Positions 43,815 through 56,089 of a DNA stretch of 64,000 bases are shown in pieces. This DNA comes from Dichetophora obliterata. Its lineage: Eukaryota > Arthropoda > Insecta > Diptera > Sciomyzidae. Location of the stretch: assembly GCA_963920525.1 (NCBI GenBank), contig OY986435.1, positions 260,286,962-260,350,961 of the forward strand. The letters run 5' to 3'. Positions within the stretch are counted from its first letter, which is position 1. Each line of letters opens with the position of its first letter. A program made the translations under genes and the position numbers. Under the pieces are notes generated by a model. The model ran no database searches, was not told the origin of the DNA, and saw only the letters and a list, made by a program, of their open reading frames with translations.

Positions 43815-46800
43815 CAGAGATCTGCAACGGATAGCTCTTTTGCGACTCTGAGTATATCCGAAAAAAATAAGTACAAAAACCTACTCACCCATAGCGCACG
43901 CAACTCGACTCATATTCTCTTCTACGAAGCTAGAATGCGGCGGCTCCAATAAATATGAGTATCCTAAGTCATGAGTCGGATCGGGAAAGATCGGGTTTTT
44001 TCGGTTCATTAATACTTATGGTTGTTGTCGTCTTGCTGATATTTATCCTACTTACCGAAATACTCATAATCGACACAAGTAGCCGAATCACTCGGCTCAT
44101 CTGCCACAGATATGAAAGAGAGCGCAGTAGAGCGCAGCAGTAAATAGTGAGCGAGTTTTTTGTATTTGTTTTGTGCTATTTTTTATTGAGCGTATCTATA
44201 TGCTGAATAACAGATGTGTTATTCTTGTGTAGCTCTTTGTTTTTATCTTGCACAGTGAAAGCTGCGCATAAGATAAAGTTGTTGAGGCTTAAAAATGATA
44301 CGCAGTTTCGATAGTATCGTAAGTGTCATTCATTTTCTGCAATCAGCAATTATTATTTAACTTGTAAAGTATTTTTTTTTTATTTTTCTGTAACCTTAAG
44401 TTGCCAAATCACATGCGCATAATTTAACTTAAACTTCTATTGCACGTGCTTACGCACAAGAAGCAAAAAGACACGTGCGCCACACAGTGGTTGAGCCCCA
44501 TACAAAAGTTTTCAATAAATAGAAGGACTCATCGTAGATAAATTAAATTTTGTGTATTATTTTGAATTTGCTTTATTAGAATACACACAAAAATATTTTT
44601 AAATCTCCCTCAATCACGCCTACCCCCCATACAACACAAATATTTGAAACGCCATATTTTTTTTGGTCTTGAACCAATGCAAGAACCATTCTGTCAGAAA
44701 TCTTCAATATATGTCTAACATAAAAAGTAATTTGCCACGCCCACCTCCCATACGAAATTTTCCACTTCACGTGTTTTTCCCTATTCCAACTTCAATGAAG
44801 CGCAGCATCTAAACTGTTAAAATTTGTTGTTTATAGTCATATATTCAAAGATATTATTTGTTTGCTTTTTATAAAAACAGAAAGAAATCATCAAAAAAAA
44901 GCTTATCGTTTCGTTTTTATTTAAAAAATAAAAAGGAGTGAACCTCATGCGTTTTGCCACAAATTGACGTTGGTGTTGTAAATGTGATACTATCAACAGT
45001 TAAAAAGATAATAGCATACTTTTTGGCATTGTGATTAAGTGAGCACAGGTCGTGTAGCATAAAAACATGGCTTGCATACACGGAGAAAACTGTTTGCTAA
45101 ATTATTACTGTGGTTAAGCAAAACATGCGCTTAATTTTCAGCCACTTCAAAATTATGCTAAATTTCAGCAAAAACTAATCAAAATGTGCTATTCCAATTT
45201 ATAATAACTAAGCAATTATTTGCTTCAATTAAGTAAAAATTTGATTTTCATTTTATAACTTAGCAAAATTTTGCTTGAATTTAATCAAAATTTTGTTTTT
45301 TCCTAAATACACGAGGAGTGATTGCAATTTAGCAATTTTTTTCTTAAATCACATTGTGATTGAGCAAAGTTTTGCTGATTTGCTTTTAAGCAAAACATTT
45401 GCTTGATTCAAGCAAATAAATTTTCTCCGTGTACGTATTCTAATTCTGTTGTTTAGAATCAAAGTATATATATTTCACTTTTAGCTAATTGAAGATGTTT
45501 AAAGAACATTTCTTGACAAGGAAATTTGAATATTTGAATAGTTTTGAAAGCATTTTATTGCGAAATTTATTAAAATGTTTCATAGTAAGCTATAAGATAA
45601 TGTGAATTAATTTAACTTTAAACAAATCATATTACTGTTTTACTAATTCAATTTAATTGTTATTATTTAAAAAAATATACACTATATATTAACATAGCAA
45701 ATTAATAGACTGAGAAACACACTATAGAATACTTAAGTACTCTGTAAATATATTCTAGTATTGCAAAAGAAGAATTATAACATTTCAAACCATTTATCGT
45801 ATTTAGTAAGTAAATGCTTTAACTATTTACATTAAATATTTAACGATTTTAAATAAAAAAAATATGCGGCACTTTCGTAGGAAGTGATCGTTATCTAAAG
45901 AAATGCCTAAAAACATACTAAAGAAAATGACTATAGTTATAAACCTTGAGACTAAACAAATCTATATTTTCTTCGAAACGCATTTAGTTTTTAACAAATG
46001 TTGTTCAAAGACGCAAAAAATTCTGTCAGTTTTTTTTAATCGCTCAACTTAAAGTCCAATAAAAGCATTTCTTTATTTAAAATACCGTCGACATCCGAAG
46101 ATCATTATGTTTTATTCTGCTAAAAATAAATTTACGTTTTTTTGTCATATCAACTTTGCATAAGAAATTTATTGCAAAAATAAAAAATTTTTTCAAGTAA
46201 GCAAAAAACTTTTTCAATAATGCTTTTTGTACTTAAAAAAAACCAGAGTGCAATACGTTAACTCAATTGTCTGTAATATTGATATTTTTCAATAGAATAA
46301 CTCTTGAAGTTAAATTTCCGGAATTTTTTCAACATTTTTACATCAATCGTATTTTAAGGTGTCTACACAGAAACCTATATATATTTCCGATAAATATTTT
46401 GGAATCATGCTAGTTAGAATATTCTTAAACAACGCAAAGAAAAAAAAATCACAAAAAGAGATTATCAGTTTTGGTATTTATTTCTAACTTTTGACTACTG
46501 TGCGCCGGCCTTTCAATTTTGTTTTATTTTTGTTTTTGTCTAACAAACCAAAATCACAAGCGTTGTTATTGATTTTTCTCCATAGAGTGCAGCAATAAAA
46601 TACCAAGAACGAGTTTTCGAGAAAAAACAAACAAAAAATGAGAGCTCACATGGCCTGCAGACAAGTTCTTACGAAAAGTGCATACGCAAAAAAAAACAAA
46701 TAATTAACGCTAAGAGACGTTGGCAGAGAAGGAGCAGTACTCAGAGTACACTCAAAATACATCCGGATCAAGCGCCTTTGTAATAAACTGACTCAACGCA

Positions 46801-47001
46801 CTCATTGAAAACGGCTCGAAGTGGATCGGATCACGCCGCTCTCGGATATGAGAATGTACTTATACCCGAAAAATGCTAATGAGCCGAATGCCTATAAGTA
46901 TTTTACACATATTATTAAGTATGGATAGAGTTGAGAACAGCACGACACTCGGGTATGATTTGAGTATCCGAATTCTGTCGGATACTCATTGCAGTTCTCT
47001 G
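43815..47001. mobile_element. hobo-ended non-autonomous hAT, 3.2 kb
   Basis: The right end read inward on the other strand is CAGAGAACTGCA, identical to the known 12-bp terminus of the Drosophila hobo element; the left is CAGAGATCTGCA. Flanked by a perfect 8-bp duplication GTATGTAT (43,807-43,814 and 47,002-47,009) that fits the hAT nTnnnnAn preference. Subterminal zones (to about 44,120 and from about 46,740) contain repeated GAGTATCCG/CGGATACTC and CTCGGAT words. I see no transposase frame; the interior has a fragment of the CCACGCCCAC repeat (44,600-44,770) and a nested MITE (45,079-45,431). Confidence 0.93.
45079..45431. mobile_element. 353-bp TA-flanked MITE built of AGCAAAA words
   Basis: Ends CACGGAGAAAA, TA at 45,077-45,078 and 45,432-45,433. 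Inside, AGCAAA or its complement TTTGCT appears more than a dozen times, often as a palindrome such as AGCAAAATTTTGCT. No coding capacity. Nested in the hobo-ended element. Confidence 0.93.
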
Positions 47002-47101
47002 GTATGTATGTTTGTATGCATGTATATTCATCTCTTCTACTCTCACTTCTAAACTACTTATCATAATTTGCCAAATGAGGTATCGTTGGAAGCCTTTTGA
47101 T

Positions 47102-48159
47102 CACGGTTGCCATCTTTGTGGGAAAAATTCCATTTGTGGTTATTTTTAATTGCCGTGGTAAATGGGAATTCCCATGGAATTTTTTAATTGAATGTGGTTT
47201 TTTTAATTCACGTGGGATTTTTTTTGTTTTGTGGGATTTTTTGTTTTGAAGGATTTATTTTTATTTTTCAGGTAAAATATCTATAAATATATATACATAA
47301 AAGTGTATATTTTTCTTATTTTGTTCATTGTCAAAATCGTCTCAACACATCTATATGATTTTCGCAACGAATTCGTTAAGACTTCGGTTACTTTGGTTTG
47401 GTGGGAAGTTCTTTCATTCTTGACATAATTCCAAGCATTGAGAAAATATGTTTCAGTGAATTTTTTTTATCTCTTTTTTTTATCAATATCTTAAAATTGA
47501 TTTGTGATTGGCCCTGATTACGAGTTGCTTTCGACGAATTCTTCGCTGGTTATCGAACAACGAGTATCGAACGTCAAACCCTGTCGAAATATTCGTTGTT
47601 CATCGAATTTTCAGTCGAATAGATTTTGCCTTTGATGCGGTGCGTGCTGAACAATAATTGTAAAAAATATAAGAATTTTATGATTGTGTTTTGCTTTTTT
47701 AAGACTAAAAACTAGTTTGGAACTCTTTTTGTAAACTTTATACAGGTCTTAGGTGGATTAAACAAATATTTTTTATTGAACATTATTACTAAAAGACTAA
47801 TTAAAACGCAAACGACGAAATGTACTAGTTGTTCTTTTTAATTTTTAATTTTTTGTTTCATTTTTAACAATTTGTTATGTCTGTATTATTTACTGTGGTA
47901 TTTTTAATAGAGGAGAGATTTTTTGTGGTTTTTTTTTTAATGCATATGGGATTTATCGTGGTTTTTTAAATACAAATGGATTTTTTCGTGGTTTTTTTAT
48001 TTGCGTGGGATTTTCTTGGTTATTTTAATAGCCGTGGGATTTTTGTGTTTTTTTTTTAATTACGATGGAATTTTTTTTTTCCATTTTATACTATGGGAAT
48101 TTTCGTGGTTATTAATTTTTGCTATTGTGGGAAAAAGGTTTATGTCGTGGCAACCGTAG
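47102..48159. mobile_element. 1.06-kb element with CGGTTGCCA ends
   Basis: Left CACGGTTGCCA, right (other strand) CTACGGTTGCCACG; direct repeat TTTTGAT at 47,095-47,101 and 48,160-48,166. The subterminal zones are diverged tandem runs of GTGGGATTTTTT and CGTGGTTTTTTAAT. At 47,508-47,800 it holds an inverted fragment of the Harbinger-like element seen at 49,271-50,053. A truncated relative is at 54,600-54,785. Confidence 0.88.
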
Positions 48160-48510
48160 TTTTGATGATATTCTGGTTAAAGGCTATATGACGTCACATT
48201 AAATTTAATAAAGCGCCCTCTAGAGGACATAAAGTCATGGAAAAAAAAACATTTCTTTAGTGACATAAGCAAATGAGGAATGGTTAGAAGCGTTTTGATT
48301 GTCAGGTGAAGAAAAGTTATGTGATGTAACATTGTGTTTAATATGGCGCCCTCTAGAGGACAAAAAGTTTACTAAACTCCTAACTCCTAAGCTACCATAA
48401 CTACTAATGAGGTATCGTTGGAAGCGTTGGTGATAGGTTATGTGACGTCACAAAAATTGAATATGGCACCTTCTAGAGGACAGAAAGTCAAATAAACTCC
48501 TAACTTCTAA

Positions 48511-49105
48511 TAGGCTTGGGTAGTTCACGAACGAACTGGTTCAATTGAACTATTCGCACTCAAGAACTATGTGAACTAGTTCGTTGATTCTCGTTCTTTT
48601 AGTTCAATCGATTTTTCAGCGAGTCAGATCGAAATGAACTAGAAAAAAATTTGGTTTCACTCAACACTGGTTTGATTCCGTGCTGATACAGTTTTTCACT
48701 AAAGAACTGTACAAAAAATGTTTGCAAAAACAAATTTTTGTGGAAAATATTGTGTGGAATGCCCCATGTGTAGTATTTTTATGTAAATTTCATCTATGTC
48801 CGCAGGTAATGATTGATTCGGTCATATAGTTCATTTCATTTTTTAGATCTGATCATGAATGAGCAAACAAAACAAACTAAAAGAACTACTGAACTAAAAA
48901 ATACAACGAGCTAACATACCTTACGATCTAAAACACCAAACGAACTATAAGACCTAACGAACTAACAACATGAACGAGTGCACGAAAAGAACTAAAAGAA
49001 CGAACGAACTAAATGAACTTAAAGAACTATATGAACGAACTAGTTCATTAAACTCAACTGAACTAAAAAGAGCGATCTTTTTAGTGAACTAAAATGCCCA
49101 AGCCT
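48511..49105. mobile_element. 0.6-kb hAT-like MITE with GAACTAA repeats
   Basis: Ends TAGGCTTGGG on both strands; 8-bp flanks ACTTCTAA (48,503-48,510) and AATTCTAA (49,106-49,113), one mismatch. The right half is a run of GAACTA/GAACGAACTA variants, the left half carries the complement (TAGTTCGT). No coding capacity. Confidence 0.93.
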
Positions 49106-49270
49106 AAATTCTAAGCTACTTATCATATTTTTACGAATAAGGTATTGTTGGAAGCGTTTTGGCTATGTGGTTGTCGATTATGGGACGTCACATTAAATTG
49201 AATATGGCGTTCTCTAGATGACAGAAAGTGTATTCAACCTCTATCTTCTAAACTACTTATCATAAATTTA

Positions 49271-50053
49271 GGCCCTTATTATGAGCTGCGTTCGATCTTC
49301 GACTGTAGTCGAATGGCCTGATCGAAAGAATTTGCATTTGGTATTATAACGTGCTTTCGACAAAGAGTAGCGCTATTGTGAATTTCGTTAATTTTGTTTG
49401 TTCACGGTAGTATATTTCTATCAGGTGATTGTTGTTTTATTTCAACTAAATACTATTGGTTTGAAAGTTGATTGTAAAAAATAAGACAAAAAAGTTATAA
49501 CTATTACGAAAATAATTTCCATAAAATTCGACGCTTTGTCAGAAGAGGATGAAAGCCTGATGGAACTGGCTAGAAGTAGAAAACGGTTAAGCAACGCTTT
49601 CTTTAGCTTAAGCCACTTTGCTATTCTAACTGGTGATCCTAAGCAATTTAATTCCAGCGTGAGTTCTTCCTATTTCTTTGTCGCCTGAACTTTGGAACAA
49701 ATATGCTTTGCAGTCAAAGTTTGCCTCCATCAATAAGACCAGTTCTTCTAACTGTGATTTGTTGCTCACCACCTTAGACCTGCATGAAAATTACAAAAAC
49801 AGTTCAATATTAGTTTTTAGTCTTTAAAAAGGAAAACACAATCACAAAATACTTAAATCTTTAACAATTATTGCTAAACACGCATCACATCGAAATCAAA
49901 ATCCTATTCGACTGAAATTTCGATGAGCAACGAACATTTCGATAGGGTTGCACTGCTCATAATAAGAATTTAACTTTCGATACTCGTTGTTCGATACTCG
50001 TTGTTCGATAACCAGCGAAGATCGAACGTCGAAAGCAACTCATAATAAGGGCC
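49271..50053 (-). mobile_element. Harbinger-like element with Myb/SANT-like protein remnant
   Basis: Inverted ends GGCCCTTATTATGAG, flanks TTA (49,268-49,270) and TGA (50,054-50,056), a plausible altered TWA duplication. On the minus strand an acceptor-like TTTTCATGCAG (about 49,783) precedes KVVSNKSQLEELVLLMEANF, resembling the Myb/SANT-like DNA-binding protein of PIF/Harbinger elements, soon broken. No DDE transposase. Both ends carry TCGAA-rich words (ATCGAACAACGAGTATCGAA). Confidence 0.8.
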
Positions 50054-50160
50054 TGAATGTTGGAAGCGTTTCCTCGTCCGCTGATTGTAGGATATGCGAC
50101 GTCATATTTAATTGAATGTGGCGGCTTCTATAGGACATTACAAACAGTACAAACTATTCA

Positions 50161-51549
50161 ATATTTTTTGCCTATTAAATAAACAACTTACACATAATAT
50201 ATTCTATTGTATATAATACTAAATTGTAGAAGATATCAGAGCTCGTATGCCAGCAAACCTAACGAAACAAAACATTCTAGCAGTAGTAAGCGATCATAAG
50301 CTTTACGGCAAAGAGCATTATACATCTAGAGGGCGACATGTGACAATATGTATGTATGACAATATTTATACCATGTATATCTTCTGATCATCACTATAAA
50401 TTAGTATTTTATACAGTAAAATATTTTATGTGTAAGTTGTTCATTTAATAGACAAAAAATTTTGAATACTAATTTAAACAGTGAGTTGGTCACAGCTTAA
50501 TCACTCAAAGACTACTGAAGAGGAAAATGCAGCGTTTTCCGAAACAGACTGTCTAGTCAGCTAAGTGATTGACTCTATAGAGTTGTTGTTGTTGATGCTT
50601 TCTTAAAAACTTACTTGATCTAAAGCTCGCAATTTAATTCATGTTAAAATATAAAAACTTTTGCAGTTTAAAAAAATATAAGTAAACTAGATATGTTATT
50701 TTCATGTTATTTCAAAAATTTACGACATTGAAAATGACAGCATTTTCAATTGAATCCAAAATAAAGGAAAATGTCGTTTGAAAGTAACATAAAGTTTATC
50801 TATTTAAACTCAAAGTATTGATATGGTATTTTTCATTTGAAATTTTAATTTTTCTTGAAATAATTCCACACAAAGCCCATTGATCTAGTTAAAGAAAAAC
50901 ATGAACAATGAAAACTCTTTAATTTCTAAGCAAAATCAATGAAAACATTTGTCTTAATAAATTTGTAGCCAGAACAATGACATTTATTTGAACACCTCTC
51001 AACTGCGATGAGTAAATAGCAGAATAATATTATCGATAACAAAACAAGGTTGTATGATATGTGTTGACATCATGGTTTGATTTGTTCTTAAGCAACTTTC
51101 ACACAACGTTGGAGTATGTGACAGAAAACATTTTTTAAGTCAAAAATTAATTTTGTTTAAAACATTTCATTGTGTAATAAAGCTTATTAACTGAAATTCC
51201 GGTTAGCCTACTAAAAATAACTGGTTATCGGATACAATTATTATTCGTCATTTTTTATTAACTGTCGAATAGTGTTAGTCATATTAAACGGTTAACTGGT
51301 TACCCTAGATTTTACATACGCAGCTTACGACAATGCTGTGCGAGTAGAGCATATGTTATAATGGCAACTGTGAATAGCCGAATATTTGCCGAATGTTTTT
51401 GCTTTTTTGTAACGCAAAAAAATTTTTATATATTTTTTTGCATTTTTCGATAGCTTACTGTGTAAAATATCATTCTAAAAGGTTAAATAGAAATTCAATT
51501 TTTACCGAATCTTTATGTTGTTTTTGCCAAAATTCGAGTTATTAAATTA
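50161..51549. other. no recognisable gene
   Basis: A+T-rich, no coding frame or repeat structure recognised apart from one TTGTTGTTG run (50,583-50,593). Confidence 0.5.
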
Positions 51550-52208
51550 CACGGTGCGCTTTTTTGTATCTTTTTTCTCTGTATTTGATAATTCAAACGG
51601 TTTTCACTTAATTTTGGTATAAGGAATCTCGTGGTGACATATGTTTTAACACTTTACCGAATATTTTAGAACAACATTTTCTTTTTTAAGATATACAAAA
51701 ATTACACAAGATATGCACTCATTTTCATGTTGATAACTCTTGAACCATTAAGATTTCATTTTGGTTTCTTGGGCAAAGTTATTTCTATAATTCTGGCCAA
51801 CAACTTTGCTTCCAGTGGGTCTTATCGAGTGATCCTTACAAAAAGTCAAACGAAAAAAAATTCGAACAACATTGCGTATGAGTAACATTTTTTTCTTTGA
51901 AGCGTTGAAAGCGGGCAAGATATAGCTATGTCGCTCATTAAAGGTTTAAAGACAATTTCAAATGATTTTTCGTTATATTTGTGTTCAACAAAGTTGTTGG
52001 CAAGAATAATAGAAAGAACTTTGCTGAAAAAACCAAAATAGAAATCCTAACTGTTCAAGAGTTCAACTGTTCAAGACTACATAAAAAAAAAATGTGCATT
52101 GAAGCCCTCGGTAAAGTGGCAAAACGGATGTTACCACAAGATTAGTCATATTTAAATTAAGTGAAACACAATGAAATTATTAAATACAGATTTTCGTGCC
52201 GCACAGTG
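51550..52208. mobile_element. 0.66-kb foldback with CACNGTGCG ends
   Basis: Ends CACGGTGCG and CACTGTGCG inverted; TTA directly flanks both sides (51,547-51,549 and 52,209-52,211). The arms pair loosely over most of the length (TTTCACTTAATTT, CACTTTACCGA, GCCAACAACTTTG). No coding capacity. Confidence 0.85.
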
Positions 52209-52451
52209 TTATCAATGGACCCATTGATAAATTTCATATTAAAATTTTTATCTACAAAAAACTAACGAACATTTTCAGTAAAAATTACAAAAATTGTACC
52301 ATAATCGGATTCATACTTAACAGGAAAATATTTTTATTTTTTGTTTTAGATGAATTTTGCAACCAATTTCGCCATCTCAGCTCGTGTTTTAATCACTGCT
52401 CCACGTCGCCTCGTGGCTTGCTATAGTATATTAATTAAATAAATATTTATT

Positions 52452-54000
52452 GACTCATTTCACGCCAAAATTACAGTTCTTTTTTTTTATGACACCGTTA
52501 TGGGAAAAAAATTATATATTTTGAAAGATATCCACATGTTTTTTAAAAAAATTCGTATTGTTGTTGTAATGTTAACACAAACAAGGTACGAAAATTCACT
52601 CTTTCTCTGTTTAATGATGATTTTTGAAAATTCATACCTCAGAACCCAAACAAGATATCTTCATAATTGTTTTTTTGTTGGATAGAATAGAGAAAAGTTT
52701 TTTTAAATCATGTACAAAAAATTTATGTTTTGAACTTTTATGAAAAAGTTGCCATTTTCGTCCTGTTCTCCCTCTCGGAGCCTAATAAACGGTAAACCAA
52801 AAAACTTATCTGTTTTTCACTTTTCAGAATCAGTAAAAAAATAATTAGTATTCTGAAGTATTAATAGAGATATTGCATTTTCTGTAACTACACCTTTTGC
52901 ATTTTGCATACAAAACTTAGCTTATACAAAACTTAGCCTGTGCGCTAAACAGGCAAAACCACAAAACCAATGCAACGAATAATAGTGGACTTACCCGAGA
53001 AACAATTTGTGTCCGTACCAAACTACTCAGACACAAAAGCCCAGCGTATCGGACCCAATTTTATTTTTAAAAGCTACGAGTAGTAACGAAAAACTGCGAA
53101 GTTTATGAAAAAATTAATCGCACATTAATATTAAGCCGAATGCAAACGAGCTTCAGCGAACCGGACCCGAGAAAAACATTTATATAATGTGTCAATTAAG
53201 TAGTTGATATGTATCGAAACTGGCCTGAGTCTTAACTATAATGTACCCGAAAGATACCAAACAAGTACCTTGAAAGGTACCTGAAATAGTACCGTAGTAA
53301 GTCTGTATTATGCCAATAAAGTGTTCAATAACGAGCGACTATATTCGGACACAATAAACTGACGAGTGCCTGAATCGGTCTTCGTTCGTACATTGTGCCT
53401 GCCCAAGATGTTCCAGAAATAGCACTTCTTTCGGTGCAGAGGTCGGACATTTACCGACAAGGGCAGCGGACATATGTCAGATACTTTATTGACACAAAAT
53501 ATGAAATTATTTCTTGGGCTAAGTCTTCTAATATAACTCCAATTTGGATTCTGGCAAAATATTACTCATGAGTAATAACAATTTAAATCGGTTCAGAAAA
53601 ATCATATTACAATGTAAAATACTTACTTAAGTTGTTTAGCAATTGATCAAAATACGGAAATGGTAATTTGTTAAGTATACTCACTGAACATTTTTTTATT
53701 TGTTAAACTTTTCAGCTGCTACTTAAACGTGAACAAAATCTTTAGATTTTGAAAATATTTTGCATCGAATTTCGAATTCGTTTAGAGGAGTATAATGATG
53801 AAACTGACGCGTATTTTTTATGGTTTTCACGTTTCAAGCAAAAAAAGAGAAATCATTAAACACTGCAACAACAACAACAATATGAATTTTTCAAAAAAAA
53901 AAAAATGTGATTTGATGCACCTCCTGGATACCTTTCAAAATATATAATTTTTTCCATAACGGTGTCATAAAAAAACTTTAATTTTGGCGTGAAATGAGTC
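52452..54000. mobile_element. 1.55-kb element with GACTCATTTCACGCC ends
   Basis: Inverted arms of about 75 bp starting GACTCATTTCACGCCAAAAT and including ATGACACCGTTATGG. TATT lies on both sides (52,448-52,451 and 54,001-54,004), a candidate 4-bp duplication. The interior lacks a credible gene. Superfamily not assigned. Confidence 0.88.
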
Positions 54001-54599
54001 TATTATAATCTGAAAATTTTATACAATCTTCTTCAAAGTACTGTAAATATACAAAAAAGTTTAGAGTACCTATATTATTTACTTTTCCTAAAAAAGAGTA
54101 ATGAAAATTGCATATTTTTAGGCTTGTTTAACCAGACTGTACTCTTAATGATTGCCGTTTTTTGTACTGAAATGAAAGCAAGGCCTAAATTTTTTTATTT
54201 TTTTACTTAAAAAAAATTTCTGTTAGTACTCGGCTTCGGCCGATTATTTCTACTTGGACGAGCATTTGGCTTCGCCCAAAAACCCACATTCGTTAATTCC
54301 ACACTAGTAAACTTGCAAATATTTTTTATTAATGTTTTGGTAGCAATTATATTTTTCTTATTTTTGGCATTTTAAAATAATTTTTGTAAACTTTACGCTT
54401 GCAAAAAAATCAAAAATTCAGAACAGTATTGCCATTGTCAAAAAATATGTACTTAGTTTTCATGATGGCAACTTGTTCTTAAAACAAATATTCAATTTAA
54501 TCGTTTTTATTAAGGGTAAGTTCGAAAAATGTACAGCGTAAGCTTATAGCTTTACGTTTCTGTATATATATATATGTCATTCATCGAATACCATTATTA

Positions 54600-54785
54600 A
54601 ATTTTTGCTTAATAAAAGTGAGAAATAAATTTTTAAGAAGAAAATTCCCGAATTACCATGCAATTAAAAAATGACACGCTGAATTAATAAAAAATACCAT
54701 GGAAATTCCCAAAAAAAAATTTCCCATGACCAATTAAAAATTACCGCGAATGGAATTTTTTCCACATTACTGGCAACCTTGCGTG
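54600..54785 (-). repeat. truncated relative of the 47,102-48,159 element
   Basis: Read on the minus strand: AAGGTTGCCAG, then TGTGGAAAAAATTCCATTCG, GGTAATTTTTAATTG and CATGGGAA, closely following the first 130 bp of the element at 47,102. The other end is not found. Intervening sequence to 55,590 shows no gene. Confidence 0.78.
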
Positions 54786-55391
54786 TCCCGAAAAAAATAA
54801 TTGCATATTCTTGATCTGCGTACACAAAAATATGAGATGACAATCCATTGAAAAAGTGGGCGGGGTTTTTTCCTGTTGTACCTACCATGTTATGAAAGCT
54901 ATTTTATTAATATCAAGTTTAAACATTAATTTATTTTAGAATTTATGCAGGTTTTACTATTTTGATGGCGTCACTTTGTATGGTAGGTGGACTTGATAGA
55001 AAAAAACGGACTACGGATTGGAATTCAGCGCGTGAAAATACATATGGAACCACTTTCGTTTCCTCTGGTCCAAAACCGTGTAAGCCTGTGTTATTAAATC
55101 GTAAAAGATTTTGTGAAAATAATTTGATTCCTTTGTATCTTTTTGGTGTGTTTTTTTTCGTTTTCGTTGAAAACCATTTTAAAGCATTTGATCTTATAAA
55201 TAAAAATTATTTAAAAACAAATATGTTTTGTATAATAATTTTTCGTTTGATATTTTTATTGATAAATATGTTCTTGTTCATCTTATGCTGGTAACACTTA
55301 AATATAATTCAAAGTTATGTTTAATAAATGGAAATAAATATATCGGAAAAATATTAATTATTTATTTTTCCTGTAGTAAGGAGAATATATA

Positions 55392-55420
55392 TGTACAGCT
55401 GCGGTCAAAATAAAAGCAGT
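55392..55420. other. possible Tc1-type transposon end
   Basis: CAGCTGCGGTCAAAATAA after TA resembles ends of some Tc1-like elements. No partner end or transposase was found nearby, so this is a weak call. Confidence 0.3.
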
Positions 55421-55590
55421 ACCCTTATATTCAGACATGTTTGGATAACTAATACTAGTATACAAATTTCGGATCCGGTAAGTCCATTTTCTTTCCTATA
55501 TGTACTTTCAATACTCGTTCCTACTCCGTACTCAGTTTCCTCCTATATTCTAAAATTTTCAAGATTTCAACGTGTTTCACGTTTTTGGCA

Positions 55591-56064
55591 CGTGTTTAGT
55601 ATTATTGATCTAGAATTTAAACTATTCACCATAAAATAAAAAATATTGTTTTGTATTTTAGAAAAAGTATCAAATTTTCTATCAATATATCAACCACTAT
55701 CGTGTCATGTGCTGTAGCGGAGCTAAAATTTTCAAATTTTCCAACGAAATATCAAAAAATTTTGTATATTTTATTTTATCGGAGCTGTTATCATTCAAAG
55801 TTAGAATTTAGAAAAAACTGTTGGCTAAGTGTATTATTACATGGAAAAATGACATTTAAAATTTGGACGGTTACAGCTCCACAAAAGATACAAAATTTGT
55901 TGATATTTCGTTGGATAATCTCAGAATTTTAGCTTCGCTACAGCACATGATACGATAGTGGTTGATACGTTGATGGAAAAGGTGATAATTTTTCAAAAAT
56001 ACAAAATAATACTTTTTATTTTATGGTGAGTAGTTTAGATTCTAGATCAATAATACTAAACACA
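55591..56064. mobile_element. 0.47-kb foldback
   Basis: GTGTTTAGTATTATTGATCT on the left pairs with its complement at 56,040-56,064; arms of about 180 bp (CAACCACTATCGT, TGTGCTGTAGCG, GATATTTCGTTGG). Loop about 95 bp. It abuts the 3' end of the Mutator-like gene. No clear target duplication. Confidence 0.85.
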
Positions 56065-56089
56065 TATATCAATATGTTTTTTACATATA

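Larger units (their letters stand above)
43728..50160. repeat. tandem array of an about 125-bp unit, split by insertions
   Basis: Head ACCCGACTACGGCGAAGCAA at 43,731, ATGT run, then about five units: CTTCTAARCTACTTATCATA, GAGGTATCGTTGGAAGCG, TTTTGAT, GACGTCACATTAAATT, ATATGGCGCCCTCTAGAGGA, CAGAAAGT. Unit pieces lie at 47,035-47,101 plus 48,160-48,235, 48,240-48,365, 48,370-48,510, 49,106-49,230 and 49,231-49,270 plus 50,054-50,150. Four transposons interrupt it at precisely definable points (43,815, 47,102, 48,511, 49,271). A one-unit version is at 35,278. Confidence 0.9.

Noticed and set aside
48840..49080. CRISPR-like regular repeats (GAACTAA runs)
   Set aside because: Eukaryotic context, irregular spacing and location inside a bounded hAT-like MITE; simple subterminal repetition.
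54962..55294. 110-codon plus-strand open frame
   Set aside because: No recognisable similarity, hydrophobic tail of poly-T origin, no intron or promoter context.
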